Positions 41,219 to 52,983 of a DNA stretch of 64,000 bases are shown one piece after another. Numbering within the stretch: position 1 is the first letter of the stretch; every line of letters starts with the position of its first letter. The position numbers and the translations under genes were made by a program. The notes under the pieces are model-generated. The model made no database searches. It was not told the origin of the DNA and saw only the letters and a list, made by a program, of their open reading frames with translations. This DNA comes from Dactylorhiza incarnata (lineage: Eukaryota; Streptophyta; Magnoliopsida; Asparagales; Orchidaceae): positions 2,480,001 through 2,544,000 of the forward strand of contig JAWHQI010000258.1 in the NCBI GenBank assembly GCA_033032865.1, in the 5' to 3' direction.

Positions 41219-42729
41219 ATGGCGTCTCATGATCTCGCTTCTACTAGTAGGGGAAATTTTCTTATAAATGAAAAATCTTTAGCACCATCTTTATTTGAAG
41301 GCAAAAATTATAATGGGTGGAAATTTCTTATGGAAAGATTTCTTAAATCTTTGGATATTAAAGTATGGAATATTACAATTAAAATGCCACCAAGTATTTT
41401 AAATAAAAATGAAATATTTTTAAATGCCAAATCTATGAATAGTCTATATTGTGCATTAGATCAAAATATTTTCAAACTTATTTATACACTTCCTACTGCT
41501 TATGAAGTTTGGAAATTTCTTGAGAATACTTATAATCTTCCTTCCACAGATGATGAACAAGAGGAATTCCTTATGGATCCAAGAGAAGAAATCGATGAGG
41601 ACTCATGTTTGGAGGAAGAAAAATACAACGTCACAATGTTGGACTCATTTATTGGCAACACATCAAGCAAAAGAGAAGACGAAAACTATAGCAAGGTAAG
41701 AAAATCTAAATCTTCTCTTTTTGTAACGAATTCTATTTCTACTTCTCGTATGCTTAAATTGCTAAACGTAAAATTTTAAAGTTAAAAATTGTTAATTCCA
41801 AATTACGTTTAGAAAATAAATCTTTAAAAGCAAACGATAAAGTAGAAACAAATATTGATGTGTTAAATTCTATTTCATGCTCTTTAGTTACAATTCCTAC
41901 TCCTTGTTTTGATTGCAATTTATTTAAGGAAAAATTCAAGGAAATTGAAAAAGGGCTCTTAGTTTCAAAAGAACATAATGAAAAATTGATAGTTGAAAAT
42001 GATGCTTTAACTTGTAAGTTAAAACAATTAAAATCTTTTGTTGAAAAATTTCAAATGTCACCTAATAAATTTCATCATAAGATTTTGAATAACAAGGATA
42101 AATTAACTTACAAAATCATTTCTAAAAAGGATTATTTTCACACATTAAATCAAAAGGAGTTTGGTTTAAAAAAGAATTATGATCCTCATAAAATTCTTAA
42201 GAGTCACTATTATAAGTCTAAATATATTTTCAATCATGACTCAAATTTAAAAACTCCTTTTCATGAAAATCAAAATATTAAATATTATTCTTCATATTAT
42301 AAGAGTATGTCTAAAAGAAAGAGTGGAAATGAAAATCATCAAAATGATAATCAATCTTTTAAAACATATTGTAACCCACTCTTTCAACAATCACTTCTAA
42401 AGAAAGACAATCACTCTTATAAAATTTCAAACAATCCATATAATAAAAATCATTATGATTATCAACATCAAGCTATTTTGAAAAATAATTTAAATAAACA
42501 TAAACATCCAATGAATTATTTTTCAAACAATTCACATAATCATTATATGGATTTAAGTGATAAACAACCAATGTATGAATGGAGACCCATAAAGAAAAAT
42601 GACATATCAACATTAATTAAAAAGGCTCATTCATCATTAACTTCTCAAAAGCCTACACGATGTATTTGGGTACCCAAAGGAACCATCCCACATGGTCAAC
42701 TTAGGATACCTAAATCTCTTACTTATTAG
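41219..42729 (+). CDS. Gag of the SIRE-like gag-only Copia element, one frameshift
   Basis: ORF from 41219 (MASHDLASTSRGNFLINEKS) with PSLFEGKNYNGWKFLMERFL, DIKVWNITIKMP, NAKSMNSLYCALDQNIFKL and AYEVWKFLENTYN: the SIRE/Maximus-type gag N-terminus. The central capsid segment is shortened and replaced by an acidic stretch. At about 41757 one base seems missing; the other frame reads KIAKRKILKLKIVNSKLRLE and runs open to 42729, with a coiled coil and a very Asn/His/Lys/Tyr-rich part that ends QKPTRCIWVPKGTI, the IWVPK word seen before the protease in SIRE-type elements. The total is about 503 residues. No zinc knuckle is visible in the plain CCHC form. Confidence 0.82.
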
Positions 42730-45700
42730 TATCCTATCATTTGCATGAAGTAGAAACAATTAAATATGAAATATCATTACTCTACTTCATGATATGCTTA
42801 ATTGCTTTTTTCTTTTATTTATTTTCTTATTTTTGAGCCAACACGCTAAGGTCACTTAGATATATTATGAAATATGACTTTTACATTTTAAGCCTAATGT
42901 TTATCAAATCAAATTTGTATTAAAATTGAACATTCAGTCATATATTTTTCAAAGTGATCTATATCTCATCTTTGATTGTACTTTATCCGTTTAAATCATT
43001 TACCCTTAATTGTCTTGAATTATCATTAGAAATTGAATATTGAAATTATTTTCAAGACTAATGAAATTAGCTTTAAAAATGGATTTAAATGGTTTATTAA
43101 AGGGCTTAAGGTAAAAATTAAAATGCGCAACGTTATGATAATCTTCAATTTTATTTGCTGCATATGATAGCCCCTATAATGAAAAATATTATCAAATAAA
43201 ATCGAAAACAAAAATTCATCTAAACGCATGCTTAATCTTTCAAAAAGCGAGTTTTGATCAAAACTTCATATAGTCATATCTTTTGATCCGCTCGTCCGAT
43301 TTTCGCGTTTAATATCTTTTCGGAAAGAGCACAGAAATCTCCATCTATTGGCAAACTAGGCTTGTTCATTTGAGTTCTTTTGGTGCTGTCAGTTTGCCCA
43401 ATTTCAACTCCATTTTTAAATGCTATCTTAGTTCGCTTGATTCGGAAATTTCTATGTTTATGGATTTTTTTTTTCATCACATGCTATCCTTAGTATAATT
43501 GTTTCATATCTCATATTATGTGTGTGATGTGTGTCACCAATGTTTGCATGTAATTTAGACCTTAGAATCATCTTATATCATTAAGATCAAATCAAAAGTT
43601 TAATTATTTCATTATAGGTCTAAAGAAAATTAATTTGTAAACTTCTCATATTACATGCAACATTATCTCCATTAATTCTATGTAATAACATTGCATTCAA
43701 ATGTATCATTCTAGCATCACTTCTTAATTTGTGCTTAAATTTTTATGCTGGGTAGAACATTTACAATGTTATTAAAATATCATGATAACTATGTGATTTG
43801 ATATATATATATAATACTAAAATTCCAACAAACACATAGTTTATGGATTATTCATTAGAATATTTATGAATATTGTTTCATGAATCATTCTTATCATGCA
43901 AAACCAAAGATCAATAAATTTAATTATTGAAAGCAATCTTATAAAAATTCAAAAACTTTATATATATATGATCTTTGTCTTTTATATGATTGGATGATCA
44001 TCATTTTTCCTAGACTTACAAATCAATCATGTTCTTTCAAAAGAAAATCACTATATCACTATATCATAAGTCTAGAAGGATTAGAATTCTCATACATCAT
44101 GATGATCTAACATATATTCTATGCAAAAATTCTCTTTAATCATAAATCATAATTCATGTTCTATCAAGACATATCTCAAATCTATAATAGGAATTATGAA
44201 TCTTATGATAAAAATTATGAATAATGTTTTCATTACATTATTTGATGTATTGATTTGCTTTGCTAGTGATTGCATGTATCTCTCATATTTGTAGACCCTA
44301 GAATCAACTTTGCAATGAAGATATACATCAAACTTAATTATCACTCTATTCTAGATCTATAATTTGAAATTCTATTTTGGAATACATGCAATTTCAATAT
44401 AAATCTTATGACATGACATTAAACTCAAAACTCATCATACTAGCATTGTCACTTATTGAATATTAGTAATTGTGCTAGTTATCTCATTTCGTCATCTCAT
44501 AATAAGTAGAAAAACTATACGGCTTTATAACTCTTCACAAAAACCCATAGTTTACATATCAACCCATAGATTTAAAAAGCATAGGTTGTCCAAAAGATTA
44601 TTCACCTATGACTTCATATCTCACAATAGCGAGGGCGTAGGGTTGTATGCATTAGAGACCTAACCTCTAAGTCATGTCTTGTCCTTAACCGGGGAGGGTT
44701 CCAGTGGGGCCTTGCGAGGCACTGGGGGGAAAGAGTGCTAGGTTGAGTGTTCTCTAGTGTGTGCATATGGGACTAACACCCCAACCTACGGCATGCGTGC
44801 AGCTCCTCATGCCCATCCGTCACTTAGTACGGGGCTAGGGTGTAGACATTTAGTCGGGGTAGCCTTTAATCTTAGAACATACTTATATTACTCACTGCAT
44901 GAACATTTTTTATTCACTTATTACTTAAATCATGCATATTTTGGGTTGTTTAATAAAAATGTCTTCATGTGTTTGCATAATTTATCTTTTTGAGTTTAAA
45001 TGTTTTTGTAAAACACATGTATTTGAAAAAGCTAAAGTTTTATGCAAATTTGAGCAATCAAGTCATCTGTGAAAATTCCAAAATTTCTGCATAAGACTAC
45101 TCTAAGGACATTTAATAAATATCAAAAATCAGATTTTTAAAATTCTCAAAAAATCGAGTACTGTTTCCAGCGCTAGCGCTAGCGCCGGCGCTAGCGTGGG
45201 TGTTGGAATTTTCTGATTTTTAAAATTTCAAAAAAATCCATAAAAATATGTTGGTTCATATTTTCTACTTATTTGTTGTGTTTCTGACTTTTGTTATTTT
45301 TGTTTTATTTATATTATGAAAAATCAACTACAAAAGATCAAAATTCAAAAATACAAATTTTTTTTTTTTTGCTATTTGTGTTTTTAATCATATTATGAAA
45401 AATCAACTACAAAAGTTCAAAATTAAAAAAATATACAAAAATATGTTTTTGTTATTTTTTTTATTATGAAAAATCTACTACAAAAATTCAAAATTCAAAA
45501 ATTACAAAAATATGTTTTTGTGATTTTCTGTTTTTATTTGATTTAAAAAAATGATTAAACTTAAAAAAAACTGTATGATCTTTATTGCCAATATCAAGCA
45601 TGTATGAATTCTATTATTTAGAATTATTTACAATGTTAAAATTTATTTCTTGAAATTTCTATGAACATTGTTTTGATTATCATGCTTTGATATATCTATT

Positions 45701-46750
45701 TAAGTGCATCAGTTGTATTGAAAAATGTGTAGAACCAAGCTTAGCACGCCTCTAAGTATGAGTAAATGTTTTATGATTGATAATGATATATTTCACTCAC
45801 TTATTTTGGTAATCAACATGTGTGTCTAAATCTAAAATGCTTGCTTGTGTATTGTATTTGTACAATGAATTAAAACTTGCATAAGTTTTTTACCTACACT
45901 ACATTTGAATTGCACTTATGAAATTTAGAAAAGTGGTTAAAAGTTAAAAAAAATTGGGTTTGCAAAACAAGTGTATTCGGAGAATGTTGTCTCACAAATG
46001 TGAACAAAAAAATATATATATGTAGACAAATATAACTCCACCAAGCACTACTTGAACCTCCTGATAAGTCTTCATAAGCATTGTGAGGTTGAGCACCTTG
46101 GAAAGAATAGTAAAGTGGCTTGTGCAAACCTTAGTTATTACACCACTTTGTTAAAAAAATAAATAAATTATGTGCATTAAAAGTGTGTGAAAGTAATTTA
46201 CTTATGTTTTATTGTGCACTTTACTTTACATATGTCTTGCATTTTGATGATTTAAATCAATTGTTAACATTGCCCAAAATACACTTATGTGCACATCATT
46301 ATCTTTCATAACACTTCTTCTCATAAGTATTGGATTCTAATGCTTTATCTATACTACTCTTTATATAAAAATGCACTAGATAACCTATCATGATCTCTAC
46401 AATGTTTTGGTATCTCTTGAACTTAAAATTAAGTAACATTGTAGTATAATCTCTCTTTAATATGTTCATTTCATGCTTGGTATCTTTATGAAAAACTTTG
46501 AGATTTCAAAAAGGTTAAAACATCTTTCAATTTTGAACTAAAATTCATATTTTTACTTATGCTTTTCATGCTTACAAAAAGGATGTTTCTTATAATCTTC
46601 CGCTTACTTATAACTCTTATCTTTTTATTTGAAATCTCTTTTATATACTATGCTTCAACTCTTTATCATTTCATATATTTAAAAGCTCGATCATGCTTTG
46701 TTATTTAAATGCCTCCTTACTACCCTCACCCCACCTTCTTTTGATAATAT
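42730..46750. other. AT-rich internal region of the gag-only Copia element
   Basis: About 4 kb with no protease, integrase, RT or RNase H motif in any frame. It holds an isolated GC-rich palindrome at 45177-45196 and a short tandem repeat at 45314-45540. Autonomous SIRE-type elements have pol here, so it was replaced or never acquired. Confidence 0.7.
45314..45540. repeat. Degenerate tandem repeat, about 70-80 bp, 3 units
   Basis: The word TTATGAAAAATCAACTACAA or a close variant begins at about 45314, 45394 and 45464, each followed by AATTCAAAAATAC-like and T-rich sequence. Confidence 0.8.
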
Positions 46751-46751
46751 C

Positions 46752-47108
46752 AAAAGGGGGAGATTAATTCAAGAAATCTAGAAGATTAAGGGGAGAATAA
46801 TTAAATAATGCACCATTGTAATTAATTATAACATTTAGGGGGAGCATACATTTAGGGGGAGAATGCAATTTAGGGGGAGTATATTAAAAAGTTTTCATGG
46901 AAAGCGTCTATTGCTCGATCATGACAACCCACTTTTGGTAATAACAAAAGGGGGAGAATAAAATGAGAAATCTAGTGACATATATATTTAGGGGGAGTAA
47001 AATCTGTCACGCAGTAAACCTTTTATTCATGCATATCTTTTAATCGCACTTATCTATAAACTCACTAATTTCTCATATGGGTATTTGTTATTATCAAAAG
47101 GGGGAGAT
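46752..47108 (+). repeat. Series of PPT-like motifs, ending in the true polypurine tract
   Basis: AAAAGGGGGAGAT at 46752-46764 and 47096-47108, with further GGGGGAG or GGGGAG words near 46789, 46838, 46855, 46873, 46948 and 46991. The last, next to the LTR, is the functional PPT by position. Confidence 0.85.
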
Positions 47109-48419
47109 TGTTGGAGCTTGCTTTCCGCATCTCTTGGTTTGAGAATAACAAATACCGTGTTGTATTTGATCTAGTCTTTTGTGTGTTTATAGTGGCCAGG
47201 TTGTATAGGTTCAATGAGGAGACAATTCCTCGTTCATGGGCATGATCCGAGAACGACAAGTCTCAGGTTGGATGAGTTTTGTGTGCTGATCTTAAAATGG
47301 CCATAACTTTCAATCCAGGAAGAGTTACAGAACGTGCCACCCCATTTCGGAGATGAGAACGACTCAATCTACATGCTGGAGCTAAATTTGAATGTGGGAA
47401 ATTTCACTGTCGGAAAATTCCGACAGCCACTGTCGCCCAGGCGACAGCAGAGAAGTTACAACTACTTCCCTCCACGACAGCACGACGAAAAGCAGTTTTG
47501 AGATGTCGGAAATCCGACATCGATGTCGCCCAGGCGACAGCTCGACGGTTACACCAACTGCCCATGACTCCACCCACGACGGCACTCCAGCGGCAGTTTA
47601 GCGCTGTCGGAAAATTCCGACAGTCACTGTCGGAAATTCCGACATCGATTTTCTATAAATTGACACCTTCTGTTCGTGCATTTCAACCAATTCAGAATTT
47701 CAAGTCCCTTCCTGAGTGCATTCCATCCAGAGAGCTCCATAACCTCATGAACTCCCATTTATGCTGAGAAGGTTTGAAAATGAAGACGAGATCGGACGTG
47801 CTTCTACATCAAGGATCATCTCGAGGCTTCAACCTTCCTTTCAGAGATCTGAATTTCTAGGGAGTTCTTATTTTATCTTGTATTTTCATTTATATACATT
47901 TTACTTTGTATTGGTAGGGAAAATCGCTTCCTTGTGCGGAGCGTCTAAGTCCTTGCGTGGCTTAGGGGAAAATCGCTTCCTTGTGCGGAGCGTCCAAGTC
48001 CTTGCGTGGCTTGGTGGGAAATCGTGGCCTTGTGTGCTACGTCTAGATCTTGGGAAGATCTAGAGGATAGGCTTGGGCTTGGTCTAGGGAGAGACAAGTG
48101 ATAGCCTTCCGATCCTTGGGAGAAGGATTGGTAAACAAAAAGAAATTTACATTTGTACGCCTCCGATTTCTAGCGATATAGAAATTAAATTTATGTAAAC
48201 ACTTTTTCATATATATAATCATGTCTCTTTTGTGTTTACTTGATTTGTATCATTTGGCGTAATCTCTATTATATTGTGTTCTAAGTTTTCAATTCTAAAT
48301 CTAAATTATTTATTTCAATCTCCTTCATTATAAAACAATTTAGTAATTATCTTGAAAATTATAGAAAGAATTTTATTCCCTTATTCACCCCCCCTCTAAG
48401 GGCGCCGTAAGATCCAACA
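47109..48419 (+). repeat. 3' LTR of the gag-only Copia element
   Basis: 1311 bp, collinear with 39859-41169 at an offset of 7250. Differences seen by eye: about 47477 (A for G), 47645 (T for G), 47674 (C for T) and 47744 (C for T). Confidence 0.96.
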
Positions 48420-48424
48420 GTATC

Positions 48425-48475
48425 CGTGTTCTTGATTAATGCAATCTTGCCTCGTTCTCTCTTCTTAATCGTAAC
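48425..48475 (+). repeat. 5' LTR of gag-only element 2, right part
   Basis: Continues the LTR after the Copia-type insert: CGTGTTCTTGATTAATGCAA through AATCGTAAC. It equals the end of the right LTR at 50306-50355. Confidence 0.92.
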
Positions 48476-48940
48476 TGGTGGTCCGACCCGCCGCCTTCCA
48501 GCCGCGGTTTCCGCCGCCAGAAGTCGTTCCAGCGCCTCCTTCCCCGATCCCGATCACGTACAGCTCCTGTTCCGCGCTCCGCATCATGCTTCCGCTCCTG
48601 TTGCCGGTCCCGATCCCCGATCCCGCGCCTCCTTCCGATCCGCGATTCCGCTTCCGATCCCGATTCCGATCCCCGATCGCGCGCCTCTTTCCGCTTCCAC
48701 TACTGCCATCGATCCAGCGCCTCCTTCCGCTCCGACCGTCGCTCCTGTGCCATCGATCCAGCGCCTCTTGTGCCATCGATCCAGCGCCTCCTGTGCCATC
48801 GCCATCGATACAGCGCCTCCCTCCGCTTCCGCTCCTGTCGTCGCTTCAGCGCCTTCGCCGGATAGCAGCCCTGCTGCCGATCTAGCGCCCCCCCCCCCCC
48901 CAGCCGGCGTCCTCCTCCGCCCCTGCGGGTTCTTACGTGC
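48476..48940 (+). other. Leader of gag-only element 2
   Basis: Starts TGGTGGTCCGACCC, which begins like a primer site (TGG) but does not match iMet. The rest is a CCG/ATC-rich repeat-like leader with Pro/Ala/Ser frames and a 14-base C-run near 48888. It resembles the leader of gag-only element 1 in character, not clearly in sequence. Confidence 0.55.
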
Positions 48941-50046
48941 ATGCCACGCCGTTCCCGCCGTCTAATGGGCAACCCAGATCCCACGCCTTCTCACCCAACC
49001 ACCGATCCCGCCATTCTTCGTCGCTTGGATGACCACGATAGTTCCATCGCGTCGCTGCAGGCCCTCATGTTACGCATGGATGCTAAGCTCGACTCCCTCC
49101 TGGCCGGCCGCCTTACCACCTCGGCAACGTCGGTGGCGGATCCGGCGCCCCTCCTCGAGACCCCCCCCCGGAACTCTTCCATGCAACAGCCCCCCTGCCC
49201 GGGGTGTGCTCATCGGGCCCTCGTTCCTTGGATGTCCCCTCTTTCAACGGCACCGATCATATGGGATGGATTGCTCGGGCCGAACAGTTCTTCGAGCTAC
49301 AGCAGATCTTGGAGCCACAGAAGGTCAGCGCGGCCTTGATCGGCATGGAGGGTTCCGCCCTCCACTGGGTCCGCTGGCTCCGCCAATCCTCTCCCGGCCT
49401 CACTTGGACAGCTCTTACAGAGGCCCTCATTCAGCGGTTTGATCACTGTTACCCCGACTCCATGATCAAACGCCTTTGCGGACTCCGTCAGACCGGCCCC
49501 ATTGATTCGTACGTTGATGCATTCATCGAGTTGGTCACCCATGTTCCTGGTCTCCCACCCGACCATTACTTGGCCTACTTCATGCACGGCTTACAACCCC
49601 ACATCCGAGCCCGCCTCCGCAACCTGCAACCGTCAACTGTCCACCAAGCCATGAACCTCTCCCCACTGGTGGAAGCCGAATTCATGGCAACGTCCGGGGA
49701 CCCTCCCTACCAACCATATTTCCCTCCCCCGCCTAAACCTCCACCACTACCACCTCATCCTCCTCGGCCAACCATTATGGGCCCACGCAACAACCGTCAT
49801 ATCCCCACTCTCCGTCTTTCCAACCAAGAGTACAATGACTTGCGGAGCAAGGGTCTGTGCTACCGCTGCAAACAACCCTACTCGCCTAATCATAATTGTC
49901 CTGCCAAGGAGTTCCGGGCTCTCATCGGGGATGATTTGGACGAGATCGGCGCGGCTGCCTTGGACACCCTTCTGCTCATGGATGTACCGCCAGACGGAGA
50001 TCCGGGCACCTCTGCGGCGGCTCACCAGCGGACACATTACTACTAG
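48941..50046 (+). CDS. Gag of gag-only element 2, one frameshift in a C-run
   Basis: The likely start is the Met of MGNPDPTPSHPTTDPAILRR (48965), inside the frame open from 48941. The N-terminal coiled-coil-like part DDHDSSIASLQALMLRMDAK is followed by a shift in the nine-C run at 49161-49169; one more C joins the frames. The second frame, to 50046, reads LDVPSFNGTDHMGWIARAEQ, LEPQKVSAALIGMEGSALHW, MIKRLCGLRQTGPIDSYVD and LVTHVPGLPPDHYLAYFMHG, then a Pro-rich stretch and the zinc knuckle LCYRCKQPYSPNHNC. About 368 residues in total, a normal Gypsy gag. No protease follows. Confidence 0.9.
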
Positions 50047-50101
50047 ATGGCGGGTGGTACTTCGACCTTGGGGTCAAGGTCGATTTTCTGGCGGGATGGA
50101 T
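50047..50101 (+). other. 3' end of gag-only element 2 with polypurine-like tract
   Basis: Reads CTTGGGGTCAAGGTCGATTT and then GGCGGGATGGAT directly before the LTR. The first part resembles the LEDK-type pol end retained in other Gypsy derivatives. Confidence 0.6.
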
Positions 50102-50356
50102 TGTTACGCGTACGCGCGTATTATTATTGTACTTCTTACTGTTTTAGGGTTTTGTCATGTGAGCCCCCCTCCCTATATAAGGAGGTGGTTTGGGAGTAGA
50201 AGGGATCTTTGGATCATTAAGGTTTAGGGCTCTCTTTTTGAGAGAGGGATCATTGGAGAACCCAGCCTCCTTGATCTTGGCCGGAGTTTACTCCGGATTG
50301 TATTTGTGTTCTTGATTAATGCAATCTTGCCTCGTTCTCTCTTCTTAATCGTAACA
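50102..50356 (+). repeat. 3' LTR of gag-only element 2
   Basis: 255 bp, TGTTACGCG...TCGTAACA, with TATA box CTATATAAGG at about 50174. The flank TATAT at 50357-50361 is the target duplicate. Confidence 0.95.
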
Positions 50357-50361
50357 TATAT

Positions 50362-50600
50362 ATCATTAACAGCTTTAAAATACACTTAATACATACACAT
50401 TTCCACTAATATGCACCAAAAAAGTTCTCATAGGATCCATGATGTCTTCTTAAGATCAACAAAACCATCTGAAGATTTCTTTTGCTGTTCCATACCAGTT
50501 TTCCTTATTTTCTAAACATAATAGTCACTTCTCCAATCGATCATAGTAGCATAAAACGAAATAAATTAGCCGACAAATGTTTTTCCTCCTAATTTTACTT
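50362..50600. other. AT-rich spacer
   Basis: Continuation of the AT-rich host sequence from left of 39650. No feature recognised. Confidence 0.5.
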
Positions 50601-51015
50601 CATTATACTATCTCACGCCATCATTTATCTAGCGGTTATATTACTATGAGCCTTTTAGGTATTTAGTCGAGTTGTATTAGTCGAGTGTATGAGTCAAGTT
50701 GTATAAGTTAAGTCATATCGAGTAGAGTCGGGTTACGTGTTATTAGCGTCTTAGTGTCTTTAATGTTTCCCGCATTTTCTTTATTCGGGTATTTACGCCC
50801 ATGTCATCGGGGTCCTTATATAAGCCCCCTTAGGTCTTGTATAGGATCAAATAATTAAATCATTTTCTCTATCTCTCCAACTCTTCTCATTCTCTCTAAG
50901 TCTCCTCTTCTCTTCCTCTAGTTCTTCTCCTCTCATCCCCATCCTAGGGTTACACCTCTTGTATCTCCGTCTCCACTGCTACCTCCGACGAAGCCCTAAA
51001 AATAGGCCGACAACA
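50601..51015 (+). repeat. 5' LTR of the non-autonomous Gypsy derivative
   Basis: Contains CTTATATAAGCCCCC (TATA, about 50816) and ends GGCCGACAACA. Confidence 0.82.
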
Positions 51016-51017
51016 AA

Positions 51018-51030
51018 CTTGGTATAAGAG
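51018..51030 (+). other. Degenerate iMet primer-binding site
   Basis: TTGGTATAAGAGC, one change from TTGGTATCAGAGC, three bases after the LTR. Confidence 0.8.
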
Positions 51031-51448
51031 CCTATTTCCTCGGATCTACGATTCCCTTCTGGAGCCTTTCTTTGGTTCCCAGTTCAACACCAGACAAGGT
51101 CGGTCGCTCGACGAGTCAGATCCAGCGACGCACGTCCGGAATACATCTCACGTCGTGGCTCCTCGTCTTTGATCGTCCATACGTTGCGTCATCGTCTAGC
51201 AAAAGGGGCACGCCCTTCTCTGCAATCGACTGACCGCGGCCCAGAAGCATCCTCTTCGAGCTACGCGCAGCGGAGCGAGCACACACGCCTTCATCTTCGC
51301 TAGGCTCTACCAGCACTGCTGCGTCTTTCTCCACCAGATCCATCCACCTGCTCCGTTGATCGCCCACAACAACCAACCCTCACGTCGACCCCCTCCAACA
51401 AGCTCGTCCCCATCCAGCGTCATCGACAGAGCCGACCTCATATACGCC

Positions 51449-52975
51449 AAGAGTTGTCACATAGAACCGAAAACCATGAACCTAACCGGAACCGCAGAGA
51501 ACCGAACCGTTCACAAATTATTTGGTTATGGTTTGAATTTTGGAACCGTGAACAACAAAGGTCCGGGTGTGGTTCCTTCATTTTATTATCCGGACCGGAA
51601 CCGAAACCGGAATCGTAATATACAAGTCTCGAGCGGTTCAAAATTAATAGATCTGATCCGAACCAAAGCAGAACCGAAGCAGAACCGAACCACAATCCGT
51701 TGGTTATTATTATTTTATTATATAAAATATTATAATATTTTTTATTATATAATATCATTTTTATTATTATATAAGTCAATCCTTTCAGGCTTTCACAAGA
51801 ATAAGTGAATAACAAATTAACAGTATGTCAATAGCACGTTGCACGCCAACAATTTATTATATAATATTATAATATACCTAGGTCCATAATAAACGAATGT
51901 GTCATATTCCGTTATCATGTGAGGTTGTTATCTACTTATGAGTTATGAACATGTCGGTTCTATCAAAACTCTCTCAGCACCCATCCTAATTTCCCGATAA
52001 TCACGGGGAGCATCCCCAAGGACTAGTTGCTTACAATAAAAATCCACTGGGAGCATCTATCAGAAGTCAACGACTGCTCATGCAATTAATGCAATTTAAG
52101 GGGCATGATCTTTAAAACTTGTTTTAGCATGCGATTTTCGAGGCAACAAGATTGTCGGTTGTCGTCGTCATTTTAGGCACATGCATATAAATACCCTCAA
52201 AACTAATGAAAGATCCCTTTTTTATTTCAAAATCTTAAAACTAAGTGTGTTTCTGTGTTCTGGAGAGCGAGCTCTCCGACAGTTGGAGTGTAAATTCAGT
52301 AAGATGATTGGCTCTCAATGATTGGAAGTGTCCAAATCTGCACCAAGTGGTCTCATAGTCAGATTGTGCCTTGCACAATGGGAACTCGGAGCGGAGGAGG
52401 CGGTCGACATCTTGGAAATGAACAAGATGTTGCGGTGCGGTCTCGAGTCATGTTGGTGGAAATTTTATAGTAAATTGTTTTTTTAGTAGTAGGAACTCAA
52501 ACAACCCACAATCATTTATGGTTGAGAAATGTTGATATTAGATCGAACATACATTCTTAAAACATGTTAAAAATTAATAAAATAAATCTAAAACGTATGT
52601 AAATGAGATTTCATATGATGAGTAAATTAATGGACTACCAATGATATTTAAAATGGAAATATTGCAAATCACAAGTTGATATTACCTTACTCAAGCCTAA
52701 AAATGTCGGTCTTATAAGAGTTTAAATGTTCTTAAGTGACATCTAATGTGAGCGAATCAGAACCGAACCAGAACCGCATAGAACCGGATCGAACCGCTAG
52801 TGAATAAATTGGTTTTTATTGAACTAGAATCAGAACCGTAGACACGATGGTTCCAAAAATTATTTTGGAACCGGGACCGGTCAAACCAAATAAGATTTTG
52901 ATTCTAATTTGAAGAACTGTCACCTTAAAGGTTTGGTTCAAGGTTTTAGTAGAACCAAAACCAAACCCAACTTTA
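51449..52975. mobile_element. hAT-like non-autonomous element 3, about 1527 bp
   Basis: Subterminal regions are full of AACCGAACC-type words (51464-51680, 52748-52970). Flanks TATACGCC (51441-51448) and TCTACGCC (52976-52983) agree at 7 of 8 positions, as an 8-bp hAT TSD would after one mutation. The ends are weak inverted repeats (AAGAGTTG and TAAAGTTG). The interior is AT-rich with no transposase. Confidence 0.65.
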
Positions 52976-52983
52976 TCTACGCC

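Larger units (their letters stand above)
39859..48419 (+). mobile_element. Gag-only Copia-type (SIRE/Maximus-like) element, 8561 bp, very young
   Basis: Two 1311-bp LTRs (39859-41169 and 47109-48419) with TGTTGGAGC...GATCCAACA ends and TSD GTATC (39854-39858, 48420-48424). A perfect iMet primer site sits at 41172, and AAAAGGGGGAGAT, a PPT, sits directly before the right LTR. Inside is only a gag of the SIRE type and over 4 kb of AT-rich non-coding DNA. By eye the LTRs differ at about four sites (about 0.3%), so insertion is recent. It has no enzymes and must have been moved by a Copia element elsewhere in the genome. Confidence 0.93.
39655..50356 (+). mobile_element. Gag-only Ty3/Gypsy element (TR-GAG type), copy 2, split by a Copia-type insert
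   Basis: LTR starts TGTTACGCGTACG and ends CGTAACA. The left LTR is interrupted at 39859-48419; joined, it is 255 bp and matches the right LTR (50102-50356) with four substitutions and one C indel. The internal 1.6 kb holds a Pro/Ala-rich leader and a gag with zinc knuckle, and nothing else. The TSD is TATAT. Without the insert the element is about 2.1 kb. Confidence 0.93.

Noticed and set aside
41740..41780. Programmed -1 frameshift joining the two gag frames of the gag-only Copia element
   Set aside because: The codons at the switch are CTT AAA, which do not form a canonical X XXY YYZ slippery site. Loss of one A is simpler.
40132..48063. Matching ORFs in both LTRs of the gag-only Copia element (for example MPSWVESW on minus and MWEISLSENS on plus)
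   Set aside because: They are repeats of the same LTR promoter region. Their repetition comes from the LTR duplication, not from gene conservation.
48465..48984. Long overlapping ORFs on both strands in the leader of gag-only element 2
   Set aside because: GC-rich CCG/ATC repeats keep all frames open; there is no family resemblance.
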